Source: Halioglobus sp. | Lineage (GTDB): Bacteria; Pseudomonadota; Gammaproteobacteria; Pseudomonadales; Halieaceae | Reading direction: 5' to 3' | Assembly: GCA_020443425.1 (NCBI GenBank) | Contig: JAGRIE010000007.1 | Coordinates: 8,868 to 72,867 of the forward strand | Length of the DNA: 64,000 nucleotides | Part shown: piece by piece, positions 36,194-44,883 of the stretch | Position numbering within the stretch: the stretch's first letter is position 1 | How the letters are laid out: each line of letters begins with the position of its first letter | The notes under the pieces: model-generated | The model's database searches: none | The model's input: only the letters and a program-made list of their open reading frames with translations | What the model was told of the DNA's origin: nothing | Program-made: the position numbers and the translations under genes

Positions 36194-37304
36194 CGCGGGC
36201 GTTCGAAATCGCCCGCATGGTTGCCTCCACCACACGCGCTTCATCGTATTTTTCCACCACCAGCACGCGGCCGTTCTGCCCCATCAGGCGTCGCTGGTCA
36301 GCCGACATGGCGAGCATTTTCTGCATCGCCTGCAGCAGCGCTTCACTGTCCCTCACTCTACAGAGGAAGCCGTTGTGGCCATCGCGTACAATATTGCGAC
36401 ACCCCGGCACATCAGTGGCCACCACCGGCAGGCCCATGGCGCCGGCTTCCAACAGACTGCGCGGCATGCCCTCGCGATAGGAGGGCAGCACCACACAGTC
36501 AACCTGTGCATACAGTGTCTCCATCACGTCACTGGGCCCCAGCCATTCAACCCCGGGCTCCCGGCCCCACGCGTCCATCTGTGCCTGCGAGATCGCCGAG
36601 ACATTCTCGACATCAGCAAAACCGGATAGCCACAGCGTGCACTCAAGGCCTGCCGCCCTGAGTGCACGCACTGCGGCGATAAGCTCATACAGGCCCTTGT
36701 CGGCCAGCATCCGCCCCGCATACAGGAAGCGAAACGGGCCGTCGTGGCTGCGCTTCAACTGCGGCGTGAAGCGCTGCAGGTCCACTCCTGAACCGGGTAG
36801 CAGTTCCAGCCTTGCCGCCGGCACCAGTTTTGAATCCACCAGTTGCTGCAGATCCTCTTCATTCTGGCAGAAGACCCGGTGGGCAAACGGCTGGCTGCTG
36901 CGGTACAGCAACCGGACCACCGCCGATACCAGCCCCTTGCGGATGAAAGCTGTGCCCAGTCCGGACACATTGTTAATGGCAGGCACATCGAGCGCCCTCG
37001 CCGCCCAGGTGCCGTACACATTATTCTTAACGGTGAAATGCAGCACTGCATGGGGCCTGAAGCACCGGTAGTAGCGCCAGAACTGTATCACCAGACGCAG
37101 GTCCTGGATGGGATTACTGCCACTGTTGCGCATGGCGAGCGGAAACCATTCACAGCCCAGTTCGCTCACCAGCCTGTCACTGTAGCGGTCCCACGGCGAC
37201 AGGCAGATCACCCGGTAGCCATTGGCCACCAGCTCCCGCAGCGTGCTGGCGCGAAAGTTGAACAGATACCAGGAGGTATTGGCGGACAGGGTGACGGTTT
37301 TCAT
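36177..37304 (-). CDS. Glycosyltransferase family 4
   Basis: A 375-residue GT-B transferase beginning MKTVTLSANTSWYLFNFRAS. Donor-side motifs are FLYAGRMLADKGLYEL and the E-x7-E region YREGMPRSLLEAGAMGLPVVA. It is the last gene of the large leftward polysaccharide operon. An ATG 15 codons upstream exists, but those codons are not family-like. Donor and acceptor sugars cannot be predicted. Confidence 0.9.
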   Translation of the reverse strand: MKTVTLSANTSWYLFNFRASTLRELVANGYRVICLSPWDRYSDRLVSELGCEWFPLAMRNSGSNPIQDLRLVIQFWRYYRCFRPHAVLHFTVKNNVYGTWAARALDVPAINNVSGLGTAFIRKGLVSAVVRLLYRSSQPFAHRVFCQNEEDLQQLVDSKLVPAARLELLPGSGVDLQRFTPQLKRSHDGPFRFLYAGRMLADKGLYELIAAVRALRAAGLECTLWLSGFADVENVSAISQAQMDAWGREPGVEWLGPSDVMETLYAQVDCVVLPSYREGMPRSLLEAGAMGLPVVATDVPGCRNIVRDGHNGFLCRVRDSEALLQAMQKMLAMSADQRRLMGQNGRVLVVEKYDEARVVEATMRAISNARATDST

Positions 37305-37353
37305 AGCGGCACCGTTAATGGCCTTCGCAGCGTACAAACACCAGAGCATACTC

Positions 37354-38202
37354 CTAGATTGGGATATCGCTGTAATTGCCCCGGGTTAACCCCAGCTCGT
37401 TAATCACGCCGAGCAGATCCCCGGACATCAGGAACCGCCACTCCCGCTCGCTGAAATCACCTATACGTGTGAGGCCGACAAGTTCCAGTGCATCTCTCGC
37501 GGGGTGCACCATCAACTCAAACAGGTCGCCATCGGCGGCCGCCAACACCTGCCGGTAGTGGGCAGCCGTGAGTGTCGCCGGCACGGCCCCGAGATCAAAG
37601 ATACTGCCCAGGCCGGAGTTCCAGCGCAGCCGGCCCCTCCAGCGTCTGCGGTTTCGCCACAGCATCGCCTTCAGCACTGCCTGCTTCAGCCGCTTGCGGG
37701 CAGTCGGCTGTGCGCCGGCGGGATTCAGGATCCACGGCATGCGGATCGGAATCTGCTGCGCTGCGCACAGCGCGGCGACGACATCAAAACACGCGGGAAA
37801 CACATGCAGGTGCTGGTGACTGTCAATATGTGTCGCGCGCAGGCCGAGAGCCTGCATACGCGCGAACTGTGCGTTTAACTCACGCCGCAATTCACTCGTG
37901 CTCACCAGCCGGCACAGCAGCCTGCGCGCCAACACAGACCTCGGGTAAAAAAAGCCGTACTCATCGACCAGGGATTTGACACTGCCGGCATCCGCGATGG
38001 GGCGGCCCAGGGTGATATTGAAATGCAGGCCCACGCCCAGCGCTGGATACTGCGCTGCCAGCGCTGCCGCATGCTCCGCCGCGGCGCCGTTAACCATCAG
38101 CGTAGTGCTGGTCACCGATCCGTTGAGGAAGGCGTCGACAATGGCGTTGTTCACGCCTTGTGCCAGACCGAAGTCATCGGCGTTGACTATGATTTTACCC
38201 AG
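37354..38202 (-). CDS. ChbG/YdjC-type carbohydrate deacetylase with a probable CTG start
   Basis: A 282-residue deacetylase. The family's essential N-terminal metal motif NADDFG is encoded only if translation begins upstream of the first ATG/GTG: the codons read CTG-GGT-AAA then IIVNADDFGLAQGVNNAI. The CTG at 38202 stands five bases after AGGAGG, whereas the first ATG/GTG (GTG 38154) lies inside the conserved domain. Other family landmarks are GLHFNITLG and HIDSHQHLHVFP. Relatives remove acetyl groups from N-acetylated sugars. The start overlaps the ATP-grasp gene by 16 bp. Confidence 0.78.
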   Translation of the reverse strand: MGKIIVNADDFGLAQGVNNAIVDAFLNGSVTSTTLMVNGAAAEHAAALAAQYPALGVGLHFNITLGRPIADAGSVKSLVDEYGFFYPRSVLARRLLCRLVSTSELRRELNAQFARMQALGLRATHIDSHQHLHVFPACFDVVAALCAAQQIPIRMPWILNPAGAQPTARKRLKQAVLKAMLWRNRRRWRGRLRWNSGLGSIFDLGAVPATLTAAHYRQVLAAADGDLFELMVHPARDALELVGLTRIGDFSEREWRFLMSGDLLGVINELGLTRGNYSDIPI

Positions 38203-39389
38203 AGTAACCTCCTGCCAATTCTACCCAGATAGACCCAAAGTTCCGCAAAGAAAGGCGCCGGATCGGTCGCGCTGAACACCGGCCAGCAGCGCCCATTGAC
38301 CGCGCCCCCTGCGCTGAGGTCCGGCGCGCCGAAGCTGAAGCCCCGCCCCCCGAACCGGTAGAACAGCGCCGAGGCGAAGTCCTTCAGGGCATACTGCCAG
38401 AGAATACCATCGCGCTGCCGGCGCTGCATGGGCGACGGCAGTCCGGCCAGATCGCAGTACGCGCGCTGCACCAGCCGCTTGCCGGCAGCATGACTCAGGA
38501 AAAACCACAGTGTCGGCCTGGGATTGATCTCAATGATTTTCAGTTTTCCATCGCGCGGGTCGCGCTTGAATTCCGCGCCGTAGATGCCGCGGTAGCCCAT
38601 TGCCTCAACCAGGGCACGGCCGATGTCACGCGTGTCATCGCAGGTTTCACTGATGACCCGGGACGCGGAGCCGAAACCGGGCGGGTACTGCCGCAGCTTT
38701 CGCGCGGTAAACGTCTCGGCAGCGGCCGCGCCCGAATAGCCCGCCAACAGTGTGATGCAGGACTCCTCACCGGGAATAATCTCCTGCACCAACCAACTCC
38801 CTGACGCCTGGGGCAGTTGTTGCCACAGCGCCTCCAGTTCCTGCCGGTCGCCGACCACGAACACCTTCCTGCCACGCAGGTAGGGCCTGGCGAGATGGAT
38901 CAACGCGGGCTTCAAAATACAGGGGAAGGGGATCTGGTCACACTGTGCAATCTCATGCGCACTGTCGAACTGCCATACGCCCGGCGTCGCCACGCCATGC
39001 CTGGCGCAGAGCTCGTGGAATTGCAGCTTGTCCATCAGCGCCGGCGCCGCATCGGCGTAGCCGTCTGCGATGGCAAACAGCGGGCTCAGCGCGGCAGAGT
39101 TCTCAACCGTGAACTCGATGTAATAGTCGCTGGTGGGAACCAGCACCGGCTTGCAGCGCAGCTTCCGTGCATAGGCCAACAGCCTCTGCAACAGGGCCGC
39201 CGGGTCCGGCTCGTACCAGACACCGCCACTGCGCCTGAAATAGCGCGACGCTCCGGCGCTGGCGAACGCCCTGTCCACGCCGAGCAGCGGCACACCACAG
39301 CTCCCCAGTTCCCTGGCTACATAGAGCCCGGTGGGCGATAAACCCAGGACAATCGCCGGCGGGCGCGCTGTGTTGGTGAGGTCAGGCAA
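38187..39389 (-). CDS. ATP-grasp ligase of the polysaccharide operon
   Basis: A 400-residue ATP-grasp protein: an N-terminal Rossmann-like domain (VLGLSPTGLYVAREL), the ATP-binding lid (FPCILKPALIHLARPYL), WLVQEIIPGEESCITLLAG, and the metal-binding GAEFKRDPRDGKLKIIEINPR. ATP-grasp enzymes join a carboxylate to an amine through an acyl-phosphate. In surface-polysaccharide loci they may add amino acids to uronic acids; this locus makes UDP-uronic acids, so that is plausible but inferred. The start is TTG. The 3' end overlaps the deacetylase start. Confidence 0.8.
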   Translation of the reverse strand: MPDLTNTARPPAIVLGLSPTGLYVARELGSCGVPLLGVDRAFASAGASRYFRRSGGVWYEPDPAALLQRLLAYARKLRCKPVLVPTSDYYIEFTVENSAALSPLFAIADGYADAAPALMDKLQFHELCARHGVATPGVWQFDSAHEIAQCDQIPFPCILKPALIHLARPYLRGRKVFVVGDRQELEALWQQLPQASGSWLVQEIIPGEESCITLLAGYSGAAAAETFTARKLRQYPPGFGSASRVISETCDDTRDIGRALVEAMGYRGIYGAEFKRDPRDGKLKIIEINPRPTLWFFLSHAAGKRLVQRAYCDLAGLPSPMQRRQRDGILWQYALKDFASALFYRFGGRGFSFGAPDLSAGGAVNGRCWPVFSATDPAPFFAELWVYLGRIGRRLLWVKS

Positions 39390-39434
39390 GCAAGCATTCC
39401 TGCACAGGTGGATGGCCAGAGATACGCACGGCGA

Positions 39435-40484
39435 TCAGAACAGGTAGCTCTGGTACGGGACGTAGCACATACTGGCATGACGCGACGCAGAGAACCACAC
39501 AACGATATAGGCGGCATACAATGCCAGCGTGCCCAGTTCGGCGAGCTTGACCGATTGCCGATTGGAAAACATGGCACCGGGCAGCGCCGCCAGTATGTAG
39601 GCGTGCATGGGCACGACATAGAAAATCAACCGGTGCAGCGCCACTGTATTGATAAACATCACCGGGATCAGCGCGAACGACACCAGCGCGAACAGGCGCA
39701 TCAGGTTGTATTCATCGGGATAGAAACGGGCCATGCGGCGGGTGTACATCTCAAACAGCAGGGCCGTTATCACCAGTAATCCGAGCCTGAAAATTGCGCC
39801 GCCGGAATCCATACTGCCGTAGATCTGCTCGATATACCGGTCCTGGTACACTTCCGCCCTGCCCGACAGCATATAGGCCGCCACCGGCATCAGGATCACA
39901 ATAGCACCCACCACCCGGGCGAAGGAGTAGGTTCTCCCCACCATGAGGGCGAGCGGCAGCAGAATGACCAGCGACTGGTGGAAGCTTGAGCCGATCAGGA
40001 TATAGACAATCACCTGCAGACGCCGTGCGTGCAGGAAGGCGTCCAGTGCGCCCATCAGGAAAGCGACAGCAAGCGCCTGCCTGAGGCCAGACATCGACAG
40101 CTGCACAATCAGTATCGGGAACAGCAATGCGATCAGCAGCAGCGGCCGGGGGTGATTGCGCGCAAACTTGATGAGATAGTAGAAAAAGATCGCGGCGCCG
40201 AATACGTTCAGCCAGACAAAGCCCAGACCGGCTTCCTTGGTGGCGTAGGAGAGCAGGAAGTAACCCGGCTCTGTGATATCGGACAGCGATGCGACATTGT
40301 TGTGGAGCAGGTACTTGAAGCGCAGGTAGTACGCAGTGAAATCACAGCCCGTGTCAAACCTGGCGCCGACAAACAGCACCAGGAAAATGTAGAGAACGGC
40401 AAATACAAAGGTATTTCCCTGGCGGGCACGGCTCGCAATGCCGACTGTGGCAAGCGCAAGGAAGATTGCGACATAGAGACTCAT
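39435..40484 (-). CDS. EpsG-family polysaccharide polymerase
   Basis: A 349-residue membrane protein with about nine hydrophobic segments. The N-terminal GARFDTGCDFTAYYLRFKY motif followed by EPGYFLLSYATKE is typical of EpsG-like Wzy polymerases. It would polymerise flipped repeat units in the periplasm. The start codon overlaps the stop of the upstream glycosyltransferase by 4 bp. A second candidate polymerase or ligase is at 52.4 kb. Confidence 0.85.
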   Translation of the reverse strand: MSLYVAIFLALATVGIASRARQGNTFVFAVLYIFLVLFVGARFDTGCDFTAYYLRFKYLLHNNVASLSDITEPGYFLLSYATKEAGLGFVWLNVFGAAIFFYYLIKFARNHPRPLLLIALLFPILIVQLSMSGLRQALAVAFLMGALDAFLHARRLQVIVYILIGSSFHQSLVILLPLALMVGRTYSFARVVGAIVILMPVAAYMLSGRAEVYQDRYIEQIYGSMDSGGAIFRLGLLVITALLFEMYTRRMARFYPDEYNLMRLFALVSFALIPVMFINTVALHRLIFYVVPMHAYILAALPGAMFSNRQSVKLAELGTLALYAAYIVVWFSASRHASMCYVPYQSYLF

Positions 40485-41611
40485 TGGCGCCGCGCACCGC
40501 CGCCAGTCACAGGCCCGCTTGCCGCGCCGCTCACCTCATCGAACAGCTGCCGCATTCTGGCGGCCTGCCGCGCTGGTGAAAAACGGGTCACCACTTCCTC
40601 CCTGGCCTGTGCGGCCAGCCGCTGTCTCAGGCCCGCGTCGCCGATCAGGCTGGTAATGGCGGTATACCAATCACTCTCCTCACAGCACAGATACCCCGTC
40701 CTGGCGTGATCGACGAGCTCGCAATTATAGCCAATGGCCGCACAGACAGGGACGACGCCCGCCGCCATATAGGTGCGCGCCTTGCCCCCCGATTTGCCTC
40801 TGGCCCACTCCTCGTCAGGCAGGGGCATCAGGCCGATATCAAACCGGGACAGCGCCTCCAGTTCAGCCGCCAGCGTCCACGTGGACATCACCCAGGGCAC
40901 GCCCTGCATTTGAAAATCTCCACCCCCCATCAGTTCAAAGCGCACGGCCGGATACTCCCCGGCAATTCGCCGCAGCACGGGCTCGATAAGGCGCAGATAC
41001 TTCACTGTCGAGGTGGAACCCAGCCAGCCGATGGTGACGGGGCGCTCATTGGTGTGCGGCGCATGCATGGGAATCCTGCCGGTATCCTCGGCCACCTCGA
41101 GGGTGACAGCTCTGGCACCGTGCGCGCTGGCGGTATCGCGCAGCCAGTCATTGCCCGCCACCACGCAGTCCGCGAGACGGAACATCTCGAGCGTTTTGCC
41201 GGGCGACCTGAGCAGTGTAGCAATGGGGTTAAACCGGCTGGGCTTGTTGATAAACAGCGCATCGTCATAGTCAAACAACAGCACCGCGCCGCGGCGCTTC
41301 AGATAGCGCTCACACCAGGGAGGCGCAAAGGGCAGCAGTTCCCGCTGTAGATAGAGGATGTCGTAATCCCTGAAGCGCGCGAGCACCCGCAGCCGCCGCA
41401 CTGATGCCTTGAGCACCAGCCACGCCTTGCGCAACCCAGCCCCCGGCGCAAAAAAACAGCTGTACATTTCGTCATCCATAAAGCTCTGTGTTTCACAGTG
41501 CACACCCAGCGCCTCCAGATGGGGCAGGTACTGGTAGACGCGATAGCGGCTGCTGGCACCTGCGCGGGGATAGCGGGTCAGGAACAGCACTTTCAGAGGC
41601 CGCGCGCTCAC
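40481..41611 (-). CDS. Glycosyltransferase (GT4-like)
   Basis: A 376-residue GT-B transferase. The N-terminus has KVLFLTRYPRAGASSRYRVYQYLP; the donor-binding side has TIGWLGSTSTVKYLRLIEPVL and GLMPLPDEEWARGKSGGKARTY near the E-x7-E site. It starts with GTG overlapping the previous stop (GTGA) and ends overlapping the EpsG start, so three genes are translationally linked. Sugar specificity is unknown. Confidence 0.87.
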   Translation of the reverse strand: MSARPLKVLFLTRYPRAGASSRYRVYQYLPHLEALGVHCETQSFMDDEMYSCFFAPGAGLRKAWLVLKASVRRLRVLARFRDYDILYLQRELLPFAPPWCERYLKRRGAVLLFDYDDALFINKPSRFNPIATLLRSPGKTLEMFRLADCVVAGNDWLRDTASAHGARAVTLEVAEDTGRIPMHAPHTNERPVTIGWLGSTSTVKYLRLIEPVLRRIAGEYPAVRFELMGGGDFQMQGVPWVMSTWTLAAELEALSRFDIGLMPLPDEEWARGKSGGKARTYMAAGVVPVCAAIGYNCELVDHARTGYLCCEESDWYTAITSLIGDAGLRQRLAAQAREEVVTRFSPARQAARMRQLFDEVSGAASGPVTGGGARRQ

Positions 41612-42840
41612 TCGGCACCCGCCCCACCGTCAGCCACCAGCGAGGCATAGATCCCCGCGTAGCGCTCGATACCGGTACTGAGGGCAAACCGCTCCCGGGC
41701 CGCGCTTCGACACCGCTGTGCGATGCCGGGCTCTGCGGCCATCGCCAGCAGCGCCAACAGCGCCCGGTGCAGCGTGTCCTGCCCCATATCGTTGATCACC
41801 ACACCTGTGCCGGTACAATTCACGTCCTCTTCCACATCCCCGATGCTGCCGTTGGTCAGTACCGGCTTGCCGCTCGCCAGGAACTCACCCAGCCGAGTCG
41901 GACAGGAGGCATGCTTCGACCACACCGGTTTGATGAAGAATACGCCGGCGTCCATGCGCGCCATCTGGTCCGCGACATCACCGAATTCGACCGCCCGGAT
42001 TTCCACCCGGGACAGATCGACCCCGCGGCGCTGCAGCGTCTCGCGGATTTCCCGGTGGCCGGTCTTACTGACCACCAGGAACCGCGCCGCGGTAGTGTGC
42101 GCAAACAACATTTGCACTACCCGCGCGACCTCATCAAACAGGTACCAGCTGCCGGCGGAGCCGACATATCCGAGCGTGAACTCCCCCGAATCGCGGCTGG
42201 CTTTCCCCGACACCCGGAACAGATCGAGGTTGGTGCAGGTCGGTATGACTGTGACCGGCGGCGGATTGCGGGCGAGATAGCCAAACTGCGCCAGCTGCCG
42301 TGCGCCGGCCTGCGTCAGCGACACCACATGGTCAGTGCGGGTAAACAGCACACGCTCGAGGTATTTGAACAGCCGGTACTGTAGCGAATCCCTGCGCAAC
42401 AGCCCGCCATCCACCCGTTCATCAACCCAGAACCCGCGCATATCGAACAGGTGGCGCGCCCCGGTGCCCGCCGCGGCCAGCAGCCCCATCAGGCCGGCGA
42501 GATAACTGCGGCAGTGCACCACTTGCACTGCGGCCTGCCGCGCCAGCGCCCTGCCCTTGCGGGCCCCCATCAATACATCGTACAGAGTGGCCGGCATTCG
42601 GGGACGCTGGTGATAGGCCAGGTAATGCCAGTCGACACCGGCATCGCGACATTGACGGACTAACGCGGCAAGGCGGTCGGCATCGGCCAGCGCCGCCGGT
42701 TTCTCGAAGGTAAGCAGGGTCATGCGGTACCGGGGCGCCAGACCGGCGACGTACTGCAGCACCTGGGACTGGCCCAGTGGGTCCAGCAGCCCGGTATAGG
42801 AGATGTAGAGAACAGCGGGATTCATGGCGATGCGCGTCAC
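41608..42840 (-). CDS. Glycosyltransferase (GT4-like)
   Basis: A 410-residue GT-B transferase. The start of the fold is AVLYISYTGLLDPLGQSQVL. The nucleotide-sugar side has FTLGYVGSAGSWYL and VWSKHASCPTRLGEFLASGK. The GTG start overlaps the upstream stop; an ATG five codons later is a possible alternative. Specificity is unknown. Confidence 0.87.
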   Translation of the reverse strand: MTRIAMNPAVLYISYTGLLDPLGQSQVLQYVAGLAPRYRMTLLTFEKPAALADADRLAALVRQCRDAGVDWHYLAYHQRPRMPATLYDVLMGARKGRALARQAAVQVVHCRSYLAGLMGLLAAAGTGARHLFDMRGFWVDERVDGGLLRRDSLQYRLFKYLERVLFTRTDHVVSLTQAGARQLAQFGYLARNPPPVTVIPTCTNLDLFRVSGKASRDSGEFTLGYVGSAGSWYLFDEVARVVQMLFAHTTAARFLVVSKTGHREIRETLQRRGVDLSRVEIRAVEFGDVADQMARMDAGVFFIKPVWSKHASCPTRLGEFLASGKPVLTNGSIGDVEEDVNCTGTGVVINDMGQDTLHRALLALLAMAAEPGIAQRCRSAARERFALSTGIERYAGIYASLVADGGAGAE

Positions 42841-43994
42841 CGCTTACCGGCGCCGAGCGGCACTCTGGTTTGGTTAATAGCCAAGGTTTCCCGGTACAGC
42901 CCGATCATTGTCGCTGCAATATCAGGCAGCGCGAACGCGTTTTCGACACGCTTGCGACCGGCGCAGCCGAGCGCCTCGCGCAGCGCCGGCGACGCCATCA
43001 GCCGCTGCAGTGCGGCGGCCAGTTCGCGCGGCTGCCGGCACGGCACCATCAGCCCGCTGACCCCGTCCTCGACAATATCCAGCAATCCCCCCACAGCGGT
43101 GACAACCACCGGCCTGGACAGAGCCATCGCCTCAACCACCGCCAGCCCGAAGCCCTCAAAGCGCGAGGGAATGACGACGATATCGGCCGTGGCTACCGTG
43201 GCGAGCAGGATTTCATACTGCAGTGCGCCGGTGAACGAGACCGCCTCCTGCAATCCGGCCTCGCAACACTGTTGTCGCAAGGTCTCGCGCAGCGGACCGT
43301 CGCCCGCCACTGTTACCGTAAACACCTGCCCCTGGTCGCGCAACAGGGCCAGCGCCGACAACAGGTCGGTGTGGCCTTTCTCTGGCACCAGCCTGCCGGG
43401 CACCACGATATGGGCAGCCTCGGTGAACTTTTTCACCTTGTGCAACTGCAGGCTGTCAATCGCCTCCAGGTCAACGGGGTTGTGCACGACCTCGATGCGC
43501 TCCAACCCCAGCGCTGCGCGGTAGTGGGACGCCACCGCCTCACTGACCGCAAGCTTGCGATCAAACCCCGTGCGACACAAAGCGGCGGCGAGTTTCCGCT
43601 TCAGCAGCAGGCGCAGGCCGCCGCGATTGGCACCGTTTGCATAGGCGAGGTTATGGAAGGTGACCACGGTTGCCGCACTGTGCAATCGCAGCAGTTTTAC
43701 CAGTGCCGTGGCCTGTGCCGGAAAATAGAGATGCGCGTGTATCAGTTCAATGCCGTGCTGGTTCGCCAGGCGGGAGATGGCGAGCGCCGCGGCGGGCAGG
43801 TTCCACTTGTGTCGCGCGGGCAACTGGACGACCGGCACGCCTGCCGCCTCCAGTGTCTCTGCCAGCGCCAGTCGGTCGGTTCGAACCGCCACCAGCACCT
43901 CGTGCCCCTGTCGCTGCATGGCCGGCAACAGGGTGACCAGCAGTTGCTCCGCCCCGCCTCTGCCCAGTGATTCAATGACGTGCATTATTTTCAT
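42837..43994 (-). CDS. Glycosyltransferase family 4
   Basis: A 385-residue GT4. It begins KIMHVIESLGRGGAEQLLVT, has the donor segment IVVPGRLVPEKGHTDLLSAL, and the E-x7-E motif in SRFEGFGLAVVEAMALSRPV. These are standard retaining GT4 signatures. It overlaps the next gene by 4 bp in the leftward operon. The sugar is not predictable. Confidence 0.92.
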   Translation of the reverse strand: MKIMHVIESLGRGGAEQLLVTLLPAMQRQGHEVLVAVRTDRLALAETLEAAGVPVVQLPARHKWNLPAAALAISRLANQHGIELIHAHLYFPAQATALVKLLRLHSAATVVTFHNLAYANGANRGGLRLLLKRKLAAALCRTGFDRKLAVSEAVASHYRAALGLERIEVVHNPVDLEAIDSLQLHKVKKFTEAAHIVVPGRLVPEKGHTDLLSALALLRDQGQVFTVTVAGDGPLRETLRQQCCEAGLQEAVSFTGALQYEILLATVATADIVVIPSRFEGFGLAVVEAMALSRPVVVTAVGGLLDIVEDGVSGLMVPCRQPRELAAALQRLMASPALREALGCAGRKRVENAFALPDIAATMIGLYRETLAINQTRVPLGAGKR

Positions 43995-44011
43995 GGTGTC
44001 ACTACTGCCAG

Positions 44012-44794
44012 TCAGGGTTTATCGGCGATCGCCGATGTCTCATCGACGAGGATGATATTCCGCTCCTTGATCCAGAAGATCAGCCGCCGCCGCAGCGCAA
44101 CCAGCTGCCGTCCCAGCCGATTCCGCAGCAGTATATTCCTGATTTTTACCGGCGCTGAATCACCGCGCCGGTAACCGATTGTCGACTGGAAGGATTTCAT
44201 TCTACAGGGTATCGGGTGCGCCAGCCGAATAGAGGTCACTGCGCCCGCGCGGTGGAACGCCGCCCAGTCATCGGCCACAAAGCGCAATTCCCGGTTACAC
44301 CCCAGCAACCCCTTGGCGGCGCCGCGTCCAATCAGGTAGGCCGCCGACGTACGCATGCTGCGGACCTGCATCGGATAGACCAGGCGCAAGCCGGTGCCGG
44401 CTACCGCAACGGTGTCCCGACAGCTGAACGCCTCTCGCCTGATGGTGCGGTTGTAGAGCGAAATCACACCGTCTTCGGGCAGCTCTCGTTCCAGCTTGTC
44501 GAGAATATCGTCAATCGCCGGCGGCAGTTCGACATCGTCCTCCACCACAAAGCCCGCGCTAGCGCCGCTGTCCACAATCTTCTGGCAGGCGAGCAGGTGC
44601 GCCGCAGCGCAGCCCAGCTGGCCCTGGCTCAATCCAGCGGCGGCATCGGGCGCCAGAAAATCCGGCATCTGGCCGGGTTCCGCCCCGTCGACACAGACGG
44701 CATGCACGACTCTGCGCGATCTCGCCTGTACATGCTGGTGGATATACTCAAAACGCTCACGAAATCGCGGAATAGAGACAACGTAAATATCCAA
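44012..44794 (-). CDS. Glycosyltransferase family 25
   Basis: A 260-residue GT25 (LOS/LPS-type transferase). It begins DIYVVSIPRFRERFEYI and carries SQGQLGCAAAHLLACQKI and the metal-binding FVVEDDVELP, the standard family triad of signatures. GT25 enzymes often add galactose. The start is TTG, with GGAGGA six bases upstream. It follows the Wzc gene and precedes the GT4 genes. Confidence 0.88.
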   Translation of the reverse strand: MDIYVVSIPRFRERFEYIHQHVQARSRRVVHAVCVDGAEPGQMPDFLAPDAAAGLSQGQLGCAAAHLLACQKIVDSGASAGFVVEDDVELPPAIDDILDKLERELPEDGVISLYNRTIRREAFSCRDTVAVAGTGLRLVYPMQVRSMRTSAAYLIGRGAAKGLLGCNRELRFVADDWAAFHRAGAVTSIRLAHPIPCRMKSFQSTIGYRRGDSAPVKIRNILLRNRLGRQLVALRRRLIFWIKERNIILVDETSAIADKP

Positions 44795-44883
44795 GCGGCT
44801 TCCTCCGGTATGTGGCCGACAGCCCCGCGGCGCCGATACCGGCGGCAGCGGGAGGACACGCAGGTGTCAAGGCAGCGCACCCA

